Origin: Sva-07 sp963728355
GTDB taxonomy: Bacteria > Actinomycetota > Acidimicrobiia > Acidimicrobiales > Ilumatobacteraceae
NCBI GenBank assembly: GCA_963728355.1
Contig: CAVSJQ010000001.1
Location: 646,866-710,865, forward strand
Reading direction: 5' to 3'
Length of the DNA stretch: 64,000 nt
Position 1 is the first letter of the stretch; every line of letters starts with the position of its first letter. Under the pieces are notes generated by a model that saw only the letters and a list, made by a program, of their open reading frames with translations, was not told where the DNA came from and searched no databases. Of the stretch, positions 44,392-53,989 are shown piece by piece. The position numbers and the translations under genes were made by a program.

Positions 44392-46880
44392 ATGTTCCGC
44401 ATGTCCATCCGCAACCTGCTCGCCAAGAAGCTGCGCCTGTTCACCACCGCGCTCGCCATCGTCCTCGGCGTCGCATTCACCACGGGGACGATGATCCTCA
44501 CCGACACCATGATCGAGTCGCTCGATGACGCGATCGCCGACGTGAACGACGGCGTCGACGTCGTCGTCCGCGGCCTGCCCGTGGGCGAAGACGAGGTCTT
44601 CACGTTGCGCGGTCCGGTCGATCTCGACCACGTCGACCGGGTCCGTGCCATCGACGGCGTCGATGCCGCCGTCCCCTACTGGGTCGGCTACACCCAGGTC
44701 GTCGGAGTCGACGGCAAGGCGCTGAACATGACCCAGAGCGTCGGGCTGAACTGGATCGACGACGCCGAGTTCTCGGCGTTCGAGCTCGCCGACGGTCGAG
44801 CGCCCACCGCCGACGACGAGATCGTGCTCGGCACGCAAGCAGCCGACGAGGCAGGCGTGGGAGTCGGCGACTCGGTCGACCTGATCACGCTCGCCGGCCT
44901 CGAGCGCTTCGTCGTGTCCGGGCTCGGCGTCGCTCGACGGGGTCCCTGGCGCGGCCAACTCGGCCTTCACGTTCTTCACCACCGACGCCGCCGAACAGCG
45001 TCTCGGCGACGTCGGCACCACGAACCAGATCCTCGTCCGCAGCGACTCGATGACGCCCGACGACCTCGCCGACCGTGTCGGCCTCGCGCTGAGCGATGCC
45101 GACGTGGTCACCGGTGCCGATCGAACCGCGGAGGAGCAGGACGATCTCGGCTCGGCGATCGGTGTGTTCGAGACGATCCTGCTCGTGTTCGGTGCCATCG
45201 CACTGTTCGTCGGATCGTTCACGATCGCCAACACGTTCACGATCACGGTCGCCCAACGCACCAAGGAACTCGCCCTCGTTCGCGCCATCGGTGCGAGTCG
45301 CCGCCAGGTGCTCGGCTCCGTCGTCATCGAGGCCGCGATGATCGGGCTCCTCGCTGCGATCGGCGGACTCGCCGCCGGACTCGGCGTCGCTCGTGGCCTC
45401 ATGTGGGTGTTCGCACGCTTCGGCCTCGACTTCCCCGACGCCCCGCTCGTCGTTCAGACCTCGACCGTCGTCGCTGCGTTCCTCGTCGGTATCGGCGTGA
45501 CCGTCGCCGCCGCCGTCGTGCCCGCTCGACGGGCAGCGACCGTGGCACCGATCGACGCGATGCGCGACGCCTCGATCGAGTCGACGGACATCTCCCGCAA
45601 GCGTCTCGCGATCGGAGCCGCGGTCGCAGCGGTCGGAGTCTTCGCACTCGTCCGGGGCGTGGTCGTCGCAGATGCTCCACTCGTCGGTCTCGGGAGCGTT
45701 GCGATGTTCTTCGCCGTGCTCGATCCTCGGCCCGGTGCTCGTGCGACCGATCACCCGGCTGGTCGCATTCCCACTGCGCCGTCTCGGCACTGCCGGTCGC
45801 CTCGCCGCTGCCAACGCGGATCGCAACCCGCGCCGCAGCGCATCGACCGCCGCGGCCCTCACCATTGGCGTCACCCTGGTCGCCGGTGCGTCGATGTTCG
45901 CGTCCACCGCGAGCGCCTCGGTGCGCGGCGATACCGCAAAGGTGCTCGTCGCAGACGCGGTCGTGCGGCCGATCGGATCGAACCCTGGCCTGCCGATGGA
46001 CGTCGGCACCCAGGCGGACACCGTGGACGGTACGGAGGCGTTGCCCCTGCAAGCGCTGCGAGCGGAGGTCGAGGGATCGATGGAGTTCGTCGGCGGCATC
46101 GACCTGGCCGCAGCCGACGGCTTCGTCGAGGTGACGCTGATCGACGGATCGATCGAATCCACGAGCGACACCGTGGTGATCGGCGACGATCTCGCCGAGG
46201 AACGCGACTGGTCGATCGGCGAGCGCATCACCCTGCTGTTCCCGGACGGCGCCCAGTCGTCCATGCAGGTCACCGGCGTGATCGAACAGACCAATGCACT
46301 TCCGGCGATCGTCGCGCCGTACACGTCGATCGCCCCGCACGGGATCGGCCTCGACCAGGCCGTGTTCCTCGTCGGCGACGCAGACGCCGTGGCTGCCGTG
46401 GACGCAGCGCTCGCCGGCCAGCCGACCGCCACCGTCGACACCGTCGACGAGTACGCCGACTCACTCGTCGGTGCGCTCGACACGGTGCTGAACCTCGTGC
46501 TCGGCCTGCTCGGCCTCGCTGTGGTCATCGCCGTGCTCGGCATCGCCACGACGGTCGGGTTGTCCGTGCACGAACGCACCCGTGAACTCGGCGTGCTCCG
46601 GGCGATCGGAATGGAGCGCCGACAGGTACGGCGTTCGATCCGGCTCGAAGCGGTCGTGATCGCACTGTTCGGCACCGTCCTCGGCCTGGTGATGGGTCTC
46701 GGCTTCACCGCCGCGGTCATCTCCACCCTCGGCGACGAGGGCTTCGGGACACCGACCGTCCCGGTGTCCACGCTCGTCGTGATCGGGATCGGCGCCGTCG
46801 CCGCCGGCACCGTCGCCGCCGCGCTGCCGGCCCGCACCGCCGCCCGGCGGTCGGTCCTCGACGCCATCGCCACCGACTGA
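44392..46880 (+). pseudogene. FtsX-like ABC permease (two FtsX domains), frameshifted twice
   Basis: The ~828-residue permease begins in one frame with a membrane segment and MacB-type periplasmic core. It shifts near 44925 into the frame carrying NSAFTFFTTDAAEQRL and the first FtsX domain (TELALVRAIGASRRQVLG equivalent). It shifts again near 45719 into the frame with GPVLVRPITRLVAFPL and the second FtsX domain (TRELGVLRAIGMERRQVRRS). Both breaks look like single extra bases. With them corrected, the eight-segment two-FtsX layout is intact. It pairs with the ATPase upstream, probably in lipid or lipoprotein handling or drug efflux. Confidence 0.8.
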
Positions 46881-46912
46881 ACGTCCATCCACGTTTTTCG
46901 AAAGGAAACCTC

Positions 46913-47788
46913 ATGAACGCTTCACCGTCCGACTCCGCCCAGCGGACCGTCGTCGTCTGCGGTGCCACCGGCTACCTCGGCGGCCACGTCGCCCGGGCCC
47001 TCCACGCCGACGGTTGGCGCGTACGTGCCCTCGTCCGAGATCCATCCCGCCTCGGTGACGCCGCCGAGCACTGCGCCGAGGTGTTCGTCGGCCACCCGAC
47101 CGACGCGACCACCCTCGACGGTCTCTTCGACGGCGCTGACGCGGCGTTCTCGTCGATCGGCGTCCGATCGTTCAGGCGACGGCCGAACTTCAGGGACGTC
47201 GACGAACGCGCGAACCTGAACCTGGTCGAGGCCGCCGAGCATGCGGGCATCGACCGGTTCGTCTTCGTGTCGATCCTCCGCGGCGACGAATTTCGCCATC
47301 GGTCGCCGCTGATCGAGGCGCGTGAACGCGTCGTCGACCGTCTCGGGACCAGTTCGATGTCGTCGACGATCATCCGTCCGACCGGGTTCTTCAACGACAT
47401 GGCAGCGTTCCGCCAGATGGCCCAGCGCGGCAGGATCTGGCTGATCGGCGACGACCAGACGCACATCAATCCGATCCACGGCGCCGATCTCGCCCAGGTC
47501 ATCGCTGCCGCATTCTCGTCCGACGACACGACCGACCGCAGCGTGGGTGGCCCCGACGTGATGACACAGTCGGAGATCGCTGCAGAGGCGTTCGACGCGA
47601 TCGGACGGCCGATCAAGGTGACGCGAGTTCCGAGCCGGGTGGTCGGCGCGATCGGCCGGTTCATCGGGCTGGTCAACCGCAACGCCGGAGCCAACCTCCG
47701 GATGTTCGCGCTGATGGGTGAACACGACATGGTCGGCGAGCCGGTGGGCACCCACCACCTGGCCGACGACTTCCGGGTGTCCGTCTGA
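46913..47788 (+). CDS. NAD(P)-binding atypical SDR (NmrA-like)
   Basis: The 291-residue protein has the GATGYLGGHVARAL dinucleotide motif near residue 18, with an Arg-rich second strand suited to NADP(H). An FSSIG strand follows, then an RFVFVSIL...SPLIEARE region without the classical YxxxK. Extended/atypical SDRs of this type act as redox sensors or oxidoreductases on small molecules. A strong AAAGGA ribosome site lies before ATG 46913. It is 32 bp after the permease gene, so it probably is the third gene of the TCACCCGGGTGA-controlled operon. Confidence 0.86.
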   Translation: MNASPSDSAQRTVVVCGATGYLGGHVARALHADGWRVRALVRDPSRLGDAAEHCAEVFVGHPTDATTLDGLFDGADAAFSSIGVRSFRRRPNFRDVDERANLNLVEAAEHAGIDRFVFVSILRGDEFRHRSPLIEARERVVDRLGTSSMSSTIIRPTGFFNDMAAFRQMAQRGRIWLIGDDQTHINPIHGADLAQVIAAAFSSDDTTDRSVGGPDVMTQSEIAAEAFDAIGRPIKVTRVPSRVVGAIGRFIGLVNRNAGANLRMFALMGEHDMVGEPVGTHHLADDFRVSV

Positions 47789-47864
47789 CCGTCGTGGGTG
47801 GTCCGGTGACTCCGCGTTCCACCACGTGCCTACCGTCGCGCAGCCACCCGCAGGAGTGCGGCGC

Positions 47865-48200
47865 TCATCTCGCCAGGACCTTGTCGATCTGTCGTTGCTC
47901 CCAGGTCGACGATGAACGCGTCGGTCGGTTCAGTCGGACGACGAGTCCGTGCACGGCGATTCCGAGGCCCCATCCGATGAGGGCCCAGGCCGACCACCAT
48001 GCCCACCACTCGCCGGCGATGCCGGCTGCGACGTTGGTGGCCAGATTCACGAGGAAGATGATGACCATTCCCCCGGCGAACACGGTGGCGTGAATGTAGA
48101 ACTCTCGCAACTGCTGCACATACCGCCGTGCGGCTTCAACGCGTCGTTCCTCGGTGTGCCCGTCGGCTGGCTGATGGGCGATCTGGTCTGGGTGTGTCAT
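47865..48200 (-). CDS. 2TM domain-containing protein
   Basis: A 111-residue protein. Two hydrophobic segments (about residues 37-58 and 68-88) are preceded by the basic-aromatic YVQQLREFYIHATVF helix and separated by WWAWWSAW. The C-terminal segment ends GWGLGIAVHGL. This is the 2TM domain pattern often seen in, or fused to, sensor proteins. It lies at the end of a five-gene operon with a 65-bp overlap with the DUF4386 gene upstream. That overlap is longer than expected. Confidence 0.78.
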   Translation of the reverse strand: MTHPDQIAHQPADGHTEERRVEAARRYVQQLREFYIHATVFAGGMVIIFLVNLATNVAAGIAGEWWAWWSAWALIGWGLGIAVHGLVVRLNRPTRSSSTWEQRQIDKVLAR

Positions 48201-48936
48201 TGCGGCGGGCCCGGTTGAGGAGCCAGAGTCCGAACCATCCTTCGGCGACGACCGACGGCACGAGCACCATCACGAGGAACACGTCGGCGTGATCGGCGTA
48301 GTTGGCGAGAACGGTGTGAGCCGTGGTGTCGATGATGTAGGCGGCGCCGGCGACCATCATCAGCTGACCGAGCCATCGTGGTGTCTCGACCGATCGGGCG
48401 ACGAGGAAGCCGAGCACGATCAGGTGGAGTCCGAACGCAGCGAGGCCGATCAGCCAGGCAGAGTTGAAGAGCTCGAGCCCGATGAGTGCCTGGGCGTTGC
48501 GTTCGGCGGCGCTCATCACGTCGGCCACGACGGCGGAGTCGTAGAAGGCGAGGGCCTGGAAGAAGAAGATGGCGGCGACGCCGAGAAACACGGTGTAGAC
48601 GAGTCGCGACCACGCTGCGACGAGCGACAGGTCGCGGTGCTGGGTTCGGAACACGATGTGGAGCGCCCAGGCGACGACGATGTCGATGAGGAAGATGGCC
48701 AGGAACGCCACGAGTCCCAGCCGGAACAGCGTCTCCGATTCGGCGATGTTCGCCGCGGTGGCCTGGGCGTCGTCGGCCACGACCAATCCTTCTCGGACGA
48801 AGAAGTTGGCGAACACGGCGAGGCCGAACAACAACACGTAGCCGATGCCGGCGATCAGTGCGGCTCGTCGTGGCGGGATCTCTCTGGTCGTCGGGGCGTC
48901 CGGCGCCTGCGTGGGGTCGAGGGTGGTGGCGATCAT
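48136..48936 (-). CDS. DUF4386 membrane protein
   Basis: A 266-residue polytopic protein with about six membrane segments. The hallmark pieces are ALIAGIGYVLLFGLAVFANF near the start and FQALAFYDSAVVAD in the middle. ATG 48936 has AAGGAG upstream. The C-terminal tail (RPDRPSASRRAHRG) is unusually basic and runs 65 bp into the next gene. A one-frame shift near the end would create an ATGA overlap with the 2TM gene instead, so a sequence error is possible. Function unknown. Confidence 0.78.
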   Translation of the reverse strand: MIATTLDPTQAPDAPTTREIPPRRAALIAGIGYVLLFGLAVFANFFVREGLVVADDAQATAANIAESETLFRLGLVAFLAIFLIDIVVAWALHIVFRTQHRDLSLVAAWSRLVYTVFLGVAAIFFFQALAFYDSAVVADVMSAAERNAQALIGLELFNSAWLIGLAAFGLHLIVLGFLVARSVETPRWLGQLMMVAGAAYIIDTTAHTVLANYADHADVFLVMVLVPSVVAEGWFGLWLLNRARRNDTPRPDRPSASRRAHRGTTR

Positions 48937-49178
48937 TGGCTTGCTCCTTCGGTGGTTGGTTCGTTCGAGTCGAGGCGGGTCGTCAGGGCGGTGAGCGGGC
49001 CCACGGTGGTTGCGATCCACAAGGCCAGCGGCCATGCCAACTGGTCGGTGACGAAGATGACGACGGCCCAGGTGGCGGAGAGCCCGAGCCACAGCCACGG
49101 CACGGCCTTCCGGAGCCGGGTACGACGCACCGCGTCGCCGGCAGTCGGTCGGTTCGACGCCGTCGGTTCATTCGCCAC
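48933..49178 (-). CDS. Small two-TM hypothetical protein
   Basis: An 81-residue protein from GTG 49178. A basic N-terminus (RRTRLRK) is followed by two hydrophobic segments, about residues 26-45 and 48-62. I do not recognise the family beyond its likely membrane location. It overlaps the oxidoreductase gene by 11 bp and the DUF4386 gene by four bases, showing it is an internal member of the operon led by the 50486 gene. Confidence 0.6.
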   Translation of the reverse strand: MANEPTASNRPTAGDAVRRTRLRKAVPWLWLGLSATWAVVIFVTDQLAWPLALWIATTVGPLTALTTRLDSNEPTTEGASQ

Positions 49179-50229
49179 GGTTCGCTCCGTTGTTGCCGAC
49201 GATGACGACGGTCTTGCCGGTGGCCTTGCCGGTGTCGAGTTGCTCGATGGCCCGGGGCGCATCGGCAAGTGGGAAGCGTGCTTGCACTGCGGGTGTGACC
49301 GCCCCGGATTCGATGTGGGCAGCGAGCCGCTCGATGAGGGAGTGGTGCCCGCTGCTGATGAACGTCGTCAGACGTTGCTTCACGAATCGCGAGAGCACCA
49401 TCGCTCGGAGTTGACGTCCGACGCCCCCGGTGATGCGGTTGCCGCCTTCTCCCCCGACGATGACGAGCGTGCCGGTGGTGGTGAGAACGCTGCGCAGGCG
49501 GCGGATGCTGTTGCGGCCGCCGACGTCGATGATGAGATCGAACGGTTCGTCGATCTCGGTGAAGTCCTGCGTGGTGTAGTCGACGACGTGATCGGCGCCG
49601 AGCGAGCGCACGAAATCGACGTTCCGGGTGCTGGCGACCGCTGTCACCACGGTGCCGAGGGCCTTGGCCAGCTGGACCGCGAAACTGCCGACACCGCCTG
49701 AGGCTCCGACGATCAGGACTCGCTGACCTGGCCGGGCGCCGCCGACATCGACCAGTGCTTGGAGCGCTGTGACGCCGGATACGGCCGATGCTGCGGCGCG
49801 CTCGAAGGGAACCTCGGCCGGCTTGACCACGAGGTTGTCCTCCTTGGCGACGGCGAACTCGGCGAGCGAGCCGTTGGCGATCCCGAAGACCTGGTCGCCG
49901 GGCACGAACCGGGTGACGTCGGCGCCGACGGCGACAACCCGCCCGGCGACGTCCGAACCGGGGATGTTGCGCTTCGGCTTGGTGAGCCCGTAGCCGACGA
50001 GGCGGATCAGGTACGGGGTGCCGGTCATGAGGTGGCACGTGCCGCGGTCCAGTCCTGCGGCGACGACCTCGATCAGGACCTCGTCGGCTTTCGGGGTGGG
50101 TCGGGGCACGGTCGTGAACTCGAGGACGTCGGCCGAGCCGTATCGATCCTGGACGATTGCGTGCATCTGCTCGTCCGTGACGGCTTCGGCGGTGCGAAGG
50201 GCGGTCGTCTGCTCGTTGGTGTTGGTCAT
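49168..50229 (-). CDS. NAD(P)-dependent MDR family oxidoreductase
   Basis: This 353-residue zinc-free medium-chain reductase has a GroES-like domain (about 22-150) and GASGGVGSFAVQLAKALG near residue 170. The Cys cluster of zinc alcohol dehydrogenases is absent. It resembles quinone-reductase-like proteins of the Synaptic vesicle VAT-1/RTN4IP branch. ATG 50229 follows an AAAGGAATG ribosome site and overlaps the small 50486 gene by ATGA. The operon lies next to a LuxR-type regulator with a large palindrome between them, so oxidative or electrophile stress control is plausible. Confidence 0.87.
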   Translation of the reverse strand: MTNTNEQTTALRTAEAVTDEQMHAIVQDRYGSADVLEFTTVPRPTPKADEVLIEVVAAGLDRGTCHLMTGTPYLIRLVGYGLTKPKRNIPGSDVAGRVVAVGADVTRFVPGDQVFGIANGSLAEFAVAKEDNLVVKPAEVPFERAAASAVSGVTALQALVDVGGARPGQRVLIVGASGGVGSFAVQLAKALGTVVTAVASTRNVDFVRSLGADHVVDYTTQDFTEIDEPFDLIIDVGGRNSIRRLRSVLTTTGTLVIVGGEGGNRITGGVGRQLRAMVLSRFVKQRLTTFISSGHHSLIERLAAHIESGAVTPAVQARFPLADAPRAIEQLDTGKATGKTVVIVGNNGANRGE

Positions 50230-50486
50230 GACATTCCTTTGGTCGTGGTGGGGAGGTGTGGTGGATGGGCCGGCGCGATCGAGATGATCTCGAGGTTGAC
50301 CGAGGTGAGGTGCGTGACGATTCCGTGGAGGTGGGCGGGGTCTCCGATGTCGCCGACGAGACGGGTGATACATCCGGCAGCACCATCAGGTGAGGCCTCG
50401 ATCGTGAAGTCGTCGAGGAGCGGCCGCAGAAGACGGGGGCTCGGTCGGCCCCGGAGCACGATCTCGTAGGTGGTTGGTTCGGGCAT
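50226..50486 (-). CDS. Small conserved actinobacterial protein
   Basis: An 86-residue protein with the pattern YEIVLRGRPSPRLLRPLL, then TRLVGDIGDPAHLHGIVTHL and a VNLEIISIAP ending. These are features of a small ferredoxin-like fold seen in many actinobacteria next to oxidoreductases or regulators. Function is unknown. It is the first gene of the operon running left from the palindrome at 50531-50558. Confidence 0.7.
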   Translation of the reverse strand: MPEPTTYEIVLRGRPSPRLLRPLLDDFTIEASPDGAAGCITRLVGDIGDPAHLHGIVTHLTSVNLEIISIAPAHPPHLPTTTKGMS

Positions 50487-50530
50487 GTCCCCATCCTGGA
50501 GACGGCCGGTACCAGGCGACCTCGTACGAT

Positions 50531-50558
50531 CGGTGATCTCACCCGGGTGAGATCACCG
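50531..50558. promoter_or_regulatory. 28-bp perfect palindrome between divergent regulator and operon
   Basis: CGGTGATCTCACCC (50531-50544) is mirrored exactly by 50545-50558. The site sits 38 bases before the LuxR start and 45 before the divergent small gene. It shares its centre TCACCCGGGTGA with the site at 43467. A strong candidate operator for the MalT-like regulator. Confidence 0.8.
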
Positions 50559-50595
50559 GCGGCCCCCTTTCGCCGACGACGTTAGGGTCGGGCTC

Positions 50596-52811
50596 ATGAC
50601 CGGGCGCCCGGACAGCGGTTTGGCAGCGACGAAGCTGGTGCCGCCGACGCTGCCCGACCGGCTCGTACAACGATCACGACTCCTCGAGCGGCTCGATGCC
50701 GGCCTCGACGGCAACGTCCGGTTGGTGCTCGCCAGCGCGCCGGCCGGTTCCGGCAAGTCGACGTTGCTGGCATCATGGCTGGCCGAACGCCCTGAGGCGT
50801 TCGCCTGGCTCCAGGTCGAGGACTCCGACTCGGATCCGGCCCGCTTCTGGGCCTACCTCGTCGCCTCCATCGGCGAAGTGCTTCCGTCGACGGGCTCGCT
50901 GAGGCAGCTCGTCAGCAGTTCGGACAACGACGAGCAGACGTTGATCTCCGCCATCGTCAACGTCCTCGCCGAGCTCGCCGAACCGCTGGTCGTCGTGATC
51001 GACGACTATCACCTGATCGACCACGCGTCGGTGCATCGGGGTATGGAGCGCCTGATCGACCTCTGTCCGCCGACGGTCACGCTCGTCGTGTCCACCCGGG
51101 TCGATCCGCCGTTTCGGCTGGGGCGCCTCCGGGTCAGGAATCAGGTCACGGAGATCCGGGGCCACGACTTCCGATTCGAAGCAGCGGAAGCCTCCGGTCT
51201 CTTGGCTGATCACGACGGGCGGGCCCTCGACCAGGGCGTCGTCGAACGACTGTGTCGTCGGACGGAAGGATGGGCGGCCGGACTGGTGCTCGCCGGGTTG
51301 TCGTTGCAACGTTCTGCCGACGCCGAGCAGTTCGTCGAGTCGTTCCAGGGCGACGATCAGCTCGTGGTGGACTACATGACCGAGGAGTTCCTCGCCGGGC
51401 AGAGCGACGAACAACGCCGGCGCCTCCTCGAGACGTCGGTGCTGGAACAGTTCAACGGCGCACTCGTCGACGCCGTGACCGACAGCACCGGTGGCGCACA
51501 GTGGTTGCTCGAGACGGCGAGGAGCAACCAACTCCTGATCGGGCTCGACCGCACCGGCTCGTGGTACCGCTACCACCACCTCTTCCGAGACCTCCTCAGG
51601 CTCGAAGCCGGACAGCTGCTGACCCGCGAGCATCGGAACGAGCTCCATCGACGGGCAGCGGACTGGTTCGAGTCCGAGGGCGACCCGCTGCGAGCGATCG
51701 GGCATCGTCTGGCAGCAGGTCAACACGACGCAGCGGTCCGGCTGATGTACGTGCTCGGGCCGCAGCTGATCTCCGACGGCCAGATCGACACGCTCCGCAA
51801 CCTGCTCGAACGGATCGGCGAACCGGCGACGAACGACCCGGCATGCGCGCTGACGTGGGGCTGGTGCGACTACATCGGCGGTCGCTACGCCCGCGCCCAG
51901 GAGTGGGTCGAGGCCACGCACCGCCTCGCACCACGCGGTTTCGATCGCACCATCACTGCGCCGCTGCGCATGAATCTCGCCGTCGCGCACGGCGATGTCG
52001 GCACCGCGCTGGAGCTCCGCGGGAGATGAAGGCCACCGACCGGTTCGCGGCGCACCGCCCGGAACTCGCCACCTCGGCCGGCGGGGTCTTCATGTGGGCC
52101 GGCCAGGCCGCCGAGGCACGAGAGGTGCTCGATGTCGCCGTCCAGCAGTCGGCGGCCGCCGACGTCCGAGCGACCCACGTACTGAGCCGCATCTATCAAG
52201 CCGTCAACGACTTCGACCACAGCGGAGACCCCTCGGGAGGCCAACGGGCACTCGACACCGCCGAGGAGTTGGCGATGGGGTCCTACTACCGGATCGCCCC
52301 GGCCTATGCCCTCAGAGCGCGGGGCAGCGCCGACCCTGTCTCGGCTCGGGCCGATGCCATGAAGGCGGTCGACCTGGCCCGCCAGATTCCCGGTGATCTC
52401 GCCCTCGCGTACACCCTCACCATCGCCGCCGACACACTCCTCGACGCCGATGACGCCACTGGCGAAGCGCTGCTGACCGAGGCCCGGTCGATCATCGATC
52501 GCTGCCCCGACCCGGGGATCGCCGGCCGCTACCTGGCTCGCATCGAATCGCGGCACGGCCTCAGTGGTCGGATGCGGTCGGACCGCAGCGCCACGGCCCG
52601 AGACACCGACGCCTTGGTCGAGCCGCTCACCGAACGAGAAACCGCTGTGCTGAGGTACCTTCCGACCAAGCTGTCGCAACGGGAGATCGCCTCGGAGCTG
52701 TACGTGTCGCCCAACACGGTGAAGACCCACTGCGCTGCCGTCTACCGCAAACTCGGTGTCGGCGACCGCAAAGCCGCCGTCCAGGCGGCCCGAGACCTCG
52801 GCATTCTCTGA
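50596..52811 (+). pseudogene. MalT-like LuxR family regulator, frameshifted
   Basis: The protein parallels the one at 41264: P-loop APAGSGKST at 48-56, Walker B VVVIDDYHLI, ATPase lid and helical repeat. The C-terminal helix-turn-helix reads LTERETAVLRYLPTKLSQREIASELYV. Near 52020 the frame breaks after ELR. The rest (EMKATDRFAAHRPE...) continues in a different frame, consistent with one missing base. Corrected length is about 738 residues, close to its 722-residue paralogue. It may be truly inactivated or a sequencing error. The 28-bp palindrome lies just upstream. Confidence 0.82.
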
Positions 52812-53009
52812 CGCCGGGTCCTGTCACGACGGGGTCAATCGCCCGGCAGCCCAATGAGACGTCGCATTGGTGTGGGTCTTCGCCTTCCTCGGGTCACCGT
52901 TCTTGTCGAAGCAGACCGTCACTTCGAACGACGCCCATCCGGGATTCCGGCGAACGGTACGTTGTCGACGCAGGTGACGGACGTTCGTCCAGGAGGGAGT
53001 CAGGGGATC

Positions 53010-53689
53010 GTGAAGTTGCTGCTCACGTCAGGTGGTGTCACGAACGCGACCATCCGTGCGGCACTCGTGGAGATGCTCGGCAAGCCGGTGGACCAGTGCC
53101 ATGCGTTGTGCATCCCGACCGCCCAGTGGGGCCACCCGATGTGCGGGCCGAATCGGCCCGCAGGTTCGTCGCTGGTGCCGCCGGCGGGGAGATGACCGGC
53201 TTGGGCTGGTCGTCGGTCGGACTGCTCGAGCTCACCGCGCTCCCGACGATCGGCTCCGAGCGCTGGGAGTCGTGGGTGCGAGAGGCCGACGTGTTGCTGG
53301 TCGACGGTGGCGAAGCCACGTACCTCTGCCACTGGATGCGTGAGTCGGGTCTCGCCGACCTGATGCCGTCACTGGCCGACAACGTCTGGGTCGGGGTCAG
53401 CGCCGGGAGCATGGTGATGACGCCACGGATCGGGGCCGACTTCGTCGACTGGCCACAGGCACCCGACGATCGCACGCTCGGCGTGGTCGACTTCTCGATC
53501 TTCCCGCATCTCGACCTGTTCCCGACCAACACCCTCGCCCACGCCGAGCGCTGGGCGGCCGAGATCGGCGGGCCGGGGTACGCCATCGACGAGCAGACCG
53601 CCATCAAGGTCGTTGACGGCGTGACCGAAGTGATCTCCGAAGGCAACTGGATCGAGTTCGGCCCATCCGAAGGACGCACGATCGACTGA
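53010..53689 (+). pseudogene. Peptidase E-like (S51) protein, frameshifted
   Basis: GTG 53010, with AGGAGG upstream, starts KLLLTSGGVTNATIRAAL, the family's first strand. Around 53150 the frame breaks after HPMCGP and resumes as ESARRFVAGAAG. The nucleophile motif GVSAGSMVM and the later HLDLF stretch are in the second frame. One missing base would restore about 226 residues. S51 enzymes are serine peptidases of glutamine-amidotransferase-like fold, which cleave dipeptides or act in storage-polymer breakdown. Confidence 0.8.
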
Positions 53690-53989
53690 ACCGACCGCCG
53701 CATCGTCCGCTTCGGGCCGAGCGATGTCGGACACGAGGAGCTCGCTCTCGATTCGACGACGACGGAGGCGGTCAGCGGAGCTGACGAGGTCGACGCTCTC
53801 ATCGGCGTGCTCGACGACCGAGGGGCGATCGAGCGCGCACAACGGACCCCACCGGGGCGTGATTTCGAGACACGGGATCCCGGCCTCGAAGCCCGGCGGT
53901 TGTGCAGTCTTCAGCTGTCGCCCTGCACCACGACCCGGCCCGAAGGGCGGACCAGATCGTGGTGACGTCGAGCTCGGATGCGCGGCGGC
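53690..53989. other. 300-bp stretch without a supported gene
   Basis: A plus-strand frame is open across much of it but has no credible start or family pattern. It may be a decayed gene tail. I see no repeat or promoter of note. Confidence 0.5.

Noticed and set aside
44885..46888. Long minus-strand frame across the permease
   Set aside because: The plus strand carries the FtsX domains in three consecutive frames. The minus frame is low-complexity Ser/Thr/Arg.
53369..53842. Minus-strand frame opposite the peptidase E gene end
   Set aside because: It lies opposite the conserved nucleophile region of the peptidase and has no family pattern.
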